A stretch of DNA of 64,000 nt from Monocercomonoides exilis. Lineage: Eukaryota > Preaxostyla > Oxymonadida > Polymastigidae. Below the pieces are notes generated by a model. It saw only the letters and a program-made list of their open reading frames with translations, had not been told where the DNA came from and searched no databases. The position numbers were made by a program, and so were the translations under genes. Numbering within the stretch: position 1 is the first letter of the stretch; each line of letters starts with the position of its first letter. The stretch is taken from the NCBI GenBank assembly GCA_001643675.2, contig LSRY02000056.1, positions 129,001 to 193,000 on the forward strand. The letters are read 5' to 3'. Below, piece after piece: positions 56,449-64,000 of the stretch.

Positions 56449-58222
56449 TTGAATGGAATAAATGCATCAGAATGTCCATGGACTGATCCAATGCCATCGG
56501 AAAATTTACAGTTAAGAGGAAGCGGAAGAAGACAACGAAGAAGAAGAAAAGGAAGAAAAAGGAAGGACGATGATGATGATGATGACGACGACGATGATGA
56601 TGATGATGAGGAGGAGGAGGAAGAGCAGGAAGAGGAGGAAGAGGAGGAGAAGGAGGAGGAGAAGGAGATGCAAATTGCTGGTTTGTTTGTGGAATCTGAA
56701 CAACATTATAAAAAGCAGAAGAAGCAGAAGAAATATAAGAATTCTTTGTCAATTGACTTTTTTATGCTTTTCCATCAACATCCGAAAGCGAAGGAGAAGA
56801 GATTCGATTGCTTAGAAAGTCAATATCTGGACTTAGAGGAAGAAGAGGAAGAAGAGGACGAAGAGGAAGAAGAGGATGAAGAAGAAGGAGGAAATTCGAG
56901 TGTATTGGTGGAAGGTTGAGGAGAAGAGGCTAAAGATCCAAAGCAAACAGCAAGAGGAGAGCGAGGTGATGTTAATGAAGAGAAGTTGGATGTTTGATAG
57001 AGAGAAGAAGGAAGAGAAGAAAAAGAAGAAGAAGGTGATAGAATATTGACAGGAAGAGAAGGAGAAGAATCTTTTGCAGAAGGGCGGCCGAGTGAATCGT
57101 GAGCAGACGATTCAGATGAAGCAACAGGAGTGGAAGGCAAAGAGGATGCTGTTGAATCAGATGATGTTGAAGAAGGACGTGGTTGTGAAGGTGAATGTGA
57201 AAGTGAAAGATGATTTGACGAAAGAAGAAGGCGAAACTTGTGCGATCTGAATGACCGGCGAAGGAGATGACTGAACAGAAGAAGAAGAAGAAGAAGCATA
57301 ATCATTATCATTAACACCATTATTATCAATATCATAATCATCTGTCTTAAAAGACGATTCTGATGAATTCAATGAAGTATTTTTTGTTTCCTTCAGAGAA
57401 GATGTTCTTGCAACAGAATGAACAGGAAGTGAACACACATTCAGCTGTTCCAGTTGTTGTTGCTGTTGTTGTTCTTGTTGATTGGCTGAGAGTTCAGACA
57501 ATTCATCAAAGACTGAAGAAAAAGAAGAAGGCGATTATGAAGTTAATGCTGAATGATCAGATTTCAACACAATGACTGCTTTCGTAATAAAATTCTTTCA
57601 ACAGAAGATATGAAGAAAGAACGAAAGAAGAAGGGGCATCTGAGAGAAAATTGGAATGAAATGAGTTCAATTGTTCTCTTTGGACGAGCTGGGCGACAAA
57701 GGCGAGCAAGAATCATCTGAAGAAAATACAAACAAAATGAGCAGATTCCAATTTCATTACAGCCAACAGCGGCAACAGAAAGTAGTTTCATTGTGTGTTG
57801 CAACACAAGAATTTGTTGGCTATTCAAACAACAAATTCTCAAATTCAAAGAAGGTCTTCTTTCCATCAGCTAAGACAAAAAACTATCGTAGATGAAGAAA
57901 TCGAAGGAGAATGAGAAGAAATCACATAAGCTGAAAAAATGCTGCTTGAAATGGATTGTCTCTGAGAATAACGTTCAACATAAAAAAATACTGTTTGCTG
58001 AAATGGAAAAAAGTTCAAATAATACATAAAAATAATAAGTTTTGCAAAGGTTAAATTATCTAAAAATTGCACACCTGCCATCTTTTTCGCAAATGGAGAA
58101 GATTGTTCAATCACTGATGCTGTCAATCTCCATTTCCACTCCTTCGCATCGCTTCTTTCTTTGTAGTCCTTTTTTCCCAATAAAAACTTATTTTTCAATG
58201 TTGCATCCACTTCCTTTTTCAA
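56449..58222. other. Low-complexity open frames in the left arm
   Basis: On the plus strand, 56449-56919 encodes basic then Asp/Glu-run protein. On the minus strand, Ser-rich frames at 57501-57157 and 57341-56820 look like one protein (MSELSANQQEQQQQQQLEQL, then SQPRPSSTSSDSTASSLP) broken by a frameshift near 57190-57240. Further minus-strand frames at 57866-57564 and 58222-57866 (KKEVDATLKNKFLLGKKDYK; EWKWRLTASVIEQSSPFAKK) look more like real coding sequence. The latter is followed by an intron-like GTGTGC...TTTCAG stretch. No transposase, integrase or polymerase motif is recognisable. Which strand is coding cannot be settled. Confidence 0.4.
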
Positions 58223-58411
58223 GAAAATAATATTTCTGCTATTTTGCCCGAATGCTGCCTTTTGTTTGCATTCTTCTTTGTTAAAAAAAGCTTTCTGTTT
58301 GAATCAATGAAAAAACAATAAATGTAATATTCGATCATGTTTCGAATTGTTTTGAAAAACACTTTTTTCATTTTTTTCTAAATAGCTTGTGACCCAAGAT
58401 TTTATTCTAAA

Positions 58412-58630
58412 TACTTTAACCGGGTTTGATAAAGCTTTTACCAGAAAGACAGACTTGTTACGGGTTTTTCATGGTTTATCAGTAAAAAAATTATATTTAT
58501 CGAAAGAATGAGTAATTACAGGAACGACATAGATGTTTCGACAAACAAGTTGAACTATTCGTAATAACTTGTTTGTATTCATTATTCATTATTTTTTACG
58601 AAACAATACATAGTTATGGTAAAATATCTA
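58412..58630 (-). repeat. 219-bp unit A, inverted copy at the palindrome centre
   Basis: Starts TACTTTAACCGGGTTTGATA and ends ATGGTAAAATATCTA. By eye it is the exact complement of 52866-53084. It forms the whole non-palindromic spacer between the two 5.33-kb arms. Confidence 0.9.
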
Positions 58631-58822
58631 GTATTTAGAATAAAATCTTGGGTCACAAGCTATTTAGAAAAAAATGAAAAAAGTGTTTTTCAAAACAATT
58701 CGAAACATGATCGAATATTACATTTATTGTTTTTTCATTGATTCAAACAGAAAGCTTTTTTTAACAAAGAAGAATGCAAACAAAAGGCAGCATTCGGGCA
58801 AAATAGCAGAAATATTATTTTC

Positions 58823-60595
58823 TTGAAAAAGGAAGTGGATGCAACATTGAAAAATAAGTTTTTATTGGGAAAAAAGGACTACAAAGAAAGAAGCGATGCG
58901 AAGGAGTGGAAATGGAGATTGACAGCATCAGTGATTGAACAATCTTCTCCATTTGCGAAAAAGATGGCAGGTGTGCAATTTTTAGATAATTTAACCTTTG
59001 CAAAACTTATTATTTTTATGTATTATTTGAACTTTTTTCCATTTCAGCAAACAGTATTTTTTTATGTTGAACGTTATTCTCAGAGACAATCCATTTCAAG
59101 CAGCATTTTTTCAGCTTATGTGATTTCTTCTCATTCTCCTTCGATTTCTTCATCTACGATAGTTTTTTGTCTTAGCTGATGGAAAGAAGACCTTCTTTGA
59201 ATTTGAGAATTTGTTGTTTGAATAGCCAACAAATTCTTGTGTTGCAACACACAATGAAACTACTTTCTGTTGCCGCTGTTGGCTGTAATGAAATTGGAAT
59301 CTGCTCATTTTGTTTGTATTTTCTTCAGATGATTCTTGCTCGCCTTTGTCGCCCAGCTCGTCCAAAGAGAACAATTGAACTCATTTCATTCCAATTTTCT
59401 CTCAGATGCCCCTTCTTCTTTCGTTCTTTCTTCATATCTTCTGTTGAAAGAATTTTATTACGAAAGCAGTCATTGTGTTGAAATCTGATCATTCAGCATT
59501 AACTTCATAATCGCCTTCTTCTTTTTCTTCAGTCTTTGATGAATTGTCTGAACTCTCAGCCAATCAACAAGAACAACAACAGCAACAACAACTGGAACAG
59601 CTGAATGTGTGTTCACTTCCTGTTCATTCTGTTGCAAGAACATCTTCTCTGAAGGAAACAAAAAATACTTCATTGAATTCATCAGAATCGTCTTTTAAGA
59701 CAGATGATTATGATATTGATAATAATGGTGTTAATGATAATGATTATGCTTCTTCTTCTTCTTCTTCTGTTCAGTCATCTCCTTCGCCGGTCATTCAGAT
59801 CGCACAAGTTTCGCCTTCTTCTTTCGTCAAATCATCTTTCACTTTCACATTCACCTTCACAACCACGTCCTTCTTCAACATCATCTGATTCAACAGCATC
59901 CTCTTTGCCTTCCACTCCTGTTGCTTCATCTGAATCGTCTGCTCACGATTCACTCGGCCGCCCTTCTGCAAAAGATTCTTCTCCTTCTCTTCCTGTCAAT
60001 ATTCTATCACCTTCTTCTTCTTTTTCTTCTCTTCCTTCTTCTCTCTATCAAACATCCAACTTCTCTTCATTAACATCACCTCGCTCTCCTCTTGCTGTTT
60101 GCTTTGGATCTTTAGCCTCTTCTCCTCAACCTTCCACCAATACACTCGAATTTCCTCCTTCTTCTTCATCCTCTTCTTCCTCTTCGTCCTCTTCTTCCTC
60201 TTCTTCCTCTAAGTCCAGATATTGACTTTCTAAGCAATCGAATCTCTTCTCCTTCGCTTTCGGATGTTGATGGAAAAGCATAAAAAGTCAATTGACAAAG
60301 AATTCTTATATTTCTTCTGCTTCTTCTGCTTTTTATAATGTTGTTCAGATTCCACAAACAAACCAGCAATTTGCATCTCCTTCTCCTCCTCCTTCTCCTC
60401 CTCTTCCTCCTCTTCCTGCTCTTCCTCCTCCTCCTCATCATCATCATCATCGTCGTCGTCATCATCATCATCATCGTCCTTCCTTTTTCTTCCTTTTCTT
60501 CTTCTTCGTTGTCTTCTTCCGCTTCCTCTTAACTGTAAATTTTCCGATGGCATTGGATCAGTCCATGGACATTCTGATGCATTTATTCCATTCAA
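58823..60595. other. Low-complexity open frames in the right arm
   Basis: Mirror copies of the frames described at 56449-58222. Here KKEVDATLKNKFLLGKKDYK (58823-59179) and the Ser-rich frames (59544-59888, 59704-60225) are on the plus strand, and the Asp/Glu-run frame is on the minus strand. The acidic frame is truncated relative to the left copy because of the single-base homopolymer difference. Confidence 0.4.
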
Positions 60596-61253
60596 TTCTT
60601 AAGCACGTATAAACTGAACAAAAAATAAATCATTCTCATTTCTTCGCCTCGATATATCAACGTTGAATGATTGACATTTTCGTTCATAATATTGGAAATG
60701 AAATGCCATCAATATGGATTCATTTCATTTTATTTCTTCTTCTTCAACGCCTTCTTCGATGATCAACAAAAATATTTATATTTCCACTTTATTCAACTCC
60801 AGCCAAATTCAGCTCCATCCCTCGTCTCACATTTCTATTCAGAAGCACAGATAATTTTTTATTCAATCACAGAATATCAGCTGAAATTATGAGACAACGA
60901 AATGAAAGAAACTTTTTGTGGAGAATAGCAGATTGGCATGTCAAAATTAAAAAAGGAGGACAGTTCCGACTTTTCACATTTTGAAACCGAAGCATTTGCT
61001 GTGAAAACAGAAAATACATTGAAGCAGTTCTTTTGTGAAATGGATGGGCTTCAAAAATAGGTTCGGCAGGTGACACAACGTCACACGCCTTTAACGAGAT
61101 GTGGAAGATGAAAGGATGAAGGAAACTGATTCAGAGGAAAGACATATTTAACAGAAAATTCTTTAAAAACAAGAGAATAAATATCCGACAAGCAATGTTG
61201 ATTTCATCAAATGCACATGTGAGATGTTTTCTTCTATTTTGTGTACCTTCTCT

Positions 61254-62696
61254 TCAAATATCTTCGACTTTGCCTTCTTTTGCACATAAATTCACCGACA
61301 AGTCAGCTGATAAAATGATTTCTGCCTTATGATCTGCACCTTCTTCAGAAGACTCATAGCGTTTTGTGTCCTCTTGCAGGGCATCTTTTATAGCCAGAAA
61401 TTCATTGCTTTGATGCCAAGTATGCTTTCCACATATTCATTGTCAGCTGAATGCCCGTTGAGAAATATAAACAAATCGACATTCCAGTTGCCAAATGCCT
61501 CTGTTCTGTCATGTCCAGCAATCGAATTGTCTTTCTGAGTGATGTTTCCCATGAAGGCGAATAAGGGCTCTTTCACAGAAGCAACAAATGATTCACACAG
61601 AAAATACATATCTCTTCCGACACTGGCCTTGTTGGCTGAAAACACGATATTGGTGATGGAAAAGGTTGTGGATGACACTTCTGAATCGTCCTTGTACTCG
61701 ATCATGAGAGCACCGCCTCTTCCTCCAGAACTTGTATCCTCGCTCACACAGCAGGTGGAGAAATTTGTGTTGCTCACCGAAAATGTGTTGGCAGAGGCAG
61801 ATGAGGAGAATGAGATGCACCCGCCATTGGTGGCTGTCTGTTGGTTTTGTGGAGCTGAGTTGATGCTGGTGATGGTGCAGTTGGCGAGGGAGAGGGAGAG
61901 GGCAGGGGAGGTGGCAGAGGAGAGGACACAGCTGGCGGGGTAAGCAGTGGAGGTGATGTGAGTGATGTTGGAGGAGTTGAGGATGAGAGGAGCTGTGAGG
62001 GAGGTGAGATGGAAGATGCTTTGGCTGTTGAGGATGAGTTTTGTGATTGTTGTGTGGTTGAGGGCGAGGGAGCCAGCAGTGATGAAGAAGAGGGGAGTTG
62101 TGATTGATGATGAAGATGAGGTTGTTTCGGTGATGGTGGTTGTGTTGAGGTTGAGGGAAGGGGAGTTATCGGAAAGGTGGAAGAGGATGGGGGTGATGGA
62201 GTTTGTGGAGTTGTGAGCGATGTCGACTGCAGAGACTGTGAGGGAGCCCTGTGTCTGTTAAGAGGGCAGACGAGGCAGATGGATCTGGTGAAGAAGATGT
62301 TGATGACGAAAATGATTAATATGATGAAAATGATGATGTTGAGAGAGATGAAGAAGAATTCGGTTGTTGGATTCCACTGGAGGCGACTGTAGTTGATTCT
62401 GTGCCATTGCCAGTGATTTTTATATCAGAAGCGATGAAGGTTAGAGTTTGATTGGGGACAAATGTTGAGCTGAGGAGAGTAAGAGACGCATCTTGAAGGA
62501 GGGAAATGAAGCCGTTGAGGTCATACTCCGCTGTGGTACATGGGGTTTGTTGAGTTCTATCACAGACTTCAGAATCAGATCTATTGTTGGAAGCAAAATT
62601 GATATAAGATATCATAACGAAAAATGGACGTCCATTTTGGTTTGCAGCAGCTTGACAACTAATGACAGGTTTAAGAATGAAATAAGTTATTTTCAT
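61254..62696 (-). pseudogene. Broken beta-helix-type surface protein gene, right-arm copy
   Basis: Mirror of 54347-55789 with the same pieces and the same frame changes (start at 62696, piece 2 ending at 61388, piece 3 to 61254). No difference from the left copy is visible in translation, so it carries no independent evidence of function. Confidence 0.6.
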
Positions 62697-63960
62697 GTTA
62701 AAGATAAGGCTGAATATCTGTATAAGCAGAACAAATCGGAAAGATAGGACTGCGTTGCAAAACCTCTAACTATAGTTTGGTATTTCTTTCTTTCCGAGTT
62801 ATTTTATTTTTGAACTGAAACAACTTTTTATTTGTTATTTTTATTTGTAGTGAAAGTGATGAAAAACTGGAAGGCAAAAAACTTAAAAAAGAAACAAGAA
62901 TTCGGAAAACTGAACAAAAAAAGTGCAAATCGCTAAGTAGTTATTCTTTGTTGCCTTCTGCTTCTTTATTGATCTCGTCATTTGCAATTTTCCGTTGTTT
63001 TGAATTCTCCATATGTATTTCTTCATCGTGCATTGATTTTCGTTTTCTTTTCATTTTCTCTCTGAACATTAAGTTTGATTCGCGCCTTTTTTTTTTGTTT
63101 GCTTTTCCACTTCATCTTGATTAAAAATAAGTCATTTCTTCTCAAACTTCCCATCATCTTCTGTGAGGTAGTTCGACTGAATATTGAGATTTGTGAGCCG
63201 TACAGCAATTTCTTCATAAAAATTCGCATCATCCATCCCGTGACGATATTTGTTCACACATTGTTTCCACAGCCGTTTCATCCTGTCAAAAACCATTCTT
63301 CTGGAATTCGTTATTTTGTGGGTCTCGCATTTAATTCCATTTCTTTTTTGGCTTTGGTATTTTCAATCGAAGATATGAACAAAAAAACCTTCCACCATGG
63401 TCTGATATCGTTTATTCGCTGTTATTTTTCATCGAGAAACACATTCATTCAGCCCATTCTTTTGTCTATTCATTAAGTTGCTGCTTGCTTGACTGGAGTA
63501 AACAGAAGTATTTAATGAATTCAAAGAAGAAACTGTTTCTGAAAACGACGATGATGTTTGTGAATATAGTATTCCACTAGTGCAATTTTCATGTTGAATG
63601 TCTGCATTTCTAACTTGGGAGCTTCAACTATCAGTTTTTGTGTTTCAATATGAAAAATAAATTCACAAATTAAAAAAATAAAAATTATGTTTTGTTTTTC
63701 GTTCACAAAAAATGATGCATACATAATAAAAGGATCAACGAACGTTAAATAACTCATCTTTGATAAAAATTTATCAGTCTAATAAATTGGAACACAAGTG
63801 TCTCAAAATACATTCAAATTTTGTTTCCTTTTAAATATAAAATCTTTGTCTGAAAGAATGGGTTTTTTTCGTAACAAGTGTAATTTATCCGTTACAAGTC
63901 TTGATTTTTCGTAACAACTAAGCATTTTGCTAAATACAGATAGTTGCCGTAAAATATCTA

Positions 63961-64000
63961 ATGAATTTTATTTTCACTTAAAAAGCTTTCCATGCATTTT
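63961..64000. other. Non-palindromic sequence at the right window edge
   Basis: Forty AT-rich bases after the mirror ends. Too short to identify. Confidence 0.5.

Larger units (their letters stand above)
53083..58414 (+). repeat. Left arm of a giant inverted repeat (5.33 kb)
   Basis: Begins TAGATATTTTACGGCAACTA and ends TTTTATTCTAAATAC. Every open frame in it recurs on the opposite strand at mirrored positions in 58631-63960. Outer mirror positions sum to 117043 and inner ones to 117045, so only two single-base gaps separate the arms. Both fall in homopolymers: a T run near 56090-56097 (7 against 6) and a T run just before TTATGC near 56757-56763. Apart from these, translated frames are identical. 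Such identity means a very recent duplication, ongoing gene conversion or an assembly artefact. Confidence 0.95.
58631..63960 (-). repeat. Right arm of the giant inverted repeat (5.33 kb)
   Basis: Inverted complement of 53083-58414. Starts GTATTTAGAATAAAATC and ends TTGCCGTAAAATATCTA, complementary to the left arm's outer end. Beyond 63960 the sequence (ATGAATTTTATTTTCACTTA) does not continue the mirror: a copy of unit A is not present on this side. Confidence 0.95.

Noticed and set aside
58412-58630. Replication origin or telomere resolution site at the palindrome centre
   Set aside because: Attractive by analogy with linear plasmids and poxvirus-like ends, but nothing beyond symmetry supports it, and the same 219 bp also exists outside the palindrome.
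53083-63960. Maverick/Polinton or other giant DNA transposon
   Set aside because: The size and inverted ends are suggestive, but no integrase, DNA polymerase, protease or ATPase motif can be found in the arm frames.

Overview
The window looks like nuclear DNA of an anaerobic flagellate of the oxymonad/Preaxostyla group, closest in character to Monocercomonoides. This rests on four observations. The genes are dense and intron-rich, with short introns (about 50-230 nt) whose donors are mostly GTTTGY or GTATGT. The standard stop codons are used. The left edge carries a decayed copy of a repetitive gene family that I associate with oxymonads. Most tellingly, one gene encodes a SufD-SufS-SufU fusion, a hallmark of Preaxostyla. 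The species assignment is inference; the fusion itself is read directly.

Layout. 1-3.1 kb: a decayed multicopy gene, a 38-nt A run, a fold-back repeat and a tRNA-Glu(CTC). 3.1-7.8 kb (-): a large protein with two calponin-homology-like regions and a long charged tail. 8.4-10.9 kb (-): long-chain acyl-CoA synthetase. 11.0-12.6 kb (+): ribosomal protein eS6 with a histone-H1-like tail. 12.9-14.7 kb (+): phosphatidylinositol transfer protein. 15.1-16.0 kb (+): unknown tail-anchored protein. 16.1-17.1 kb (+): ASF1. 17.3-17.7 kb (+): ZNF706-like zinc finger. 18.0-19.3 kb (+): DDRGK1/UFBP1. 20.2-23.6 kb (-): RTF1, head-to-head with SPAG6/PF16 at 23.7-25.7 kb (+). 26.1-30.7 kb (-): SufDSU. 30.9-34.0 kb: a gene-free block of four fold-back repeats. 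34.5-35.7 kb (+): single-CH protein with a C-terminal membrane anchor. 35.8-37.0 kb (+): CFAP119/CCDC189. 37.7-43.2 kb (-): casein kinase 1 with a tail of about 1,500 residues. 44.2-44.7 kb (-): prefoldin subunit 4. 44.9-47.0 kb (+): CNOT9. 47.2-52.5 kb (+): leucine-rich-repeat protein of about 1,550 residues.

From 52.87 to 63.96 kb the sequence is an almost perfect giant palindrome. Two 5.33-kb arms, apparently differing only by two homopolymer indels, flank a 219-bp spacer. That spacer is itself an inverted copy of the 219 bp just left of the first arm. The arms hold broken pieces of a secreted beta-helix-type surface protein plus low-complexity ORFs. This may be a mobile element, a recombination product or an assembly artefact.

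The genes are mostly unrelated housekeeping functions (translation, transcription, chromatin, UFMylation, lipid activation and transfer) plus flagellar axoneme genes (SPAG6, CFAP119). The biologically most notable locus is SufDSU. It encodes, in one polypeptide with no visible targeting signal, a cysteine desulfurase, its SufU-type sulfur-transfer/scaffold partner and the SufD scaffold subunit. This is the cytosolic Fe-S cluster machinery that in this lineage stands in for the mitochondrial ISC pathway. Exon junctions given below were placed by eye from reading frame, GT/GC-AG borders and protein-family alignment from memory; none was checked against transcripts.
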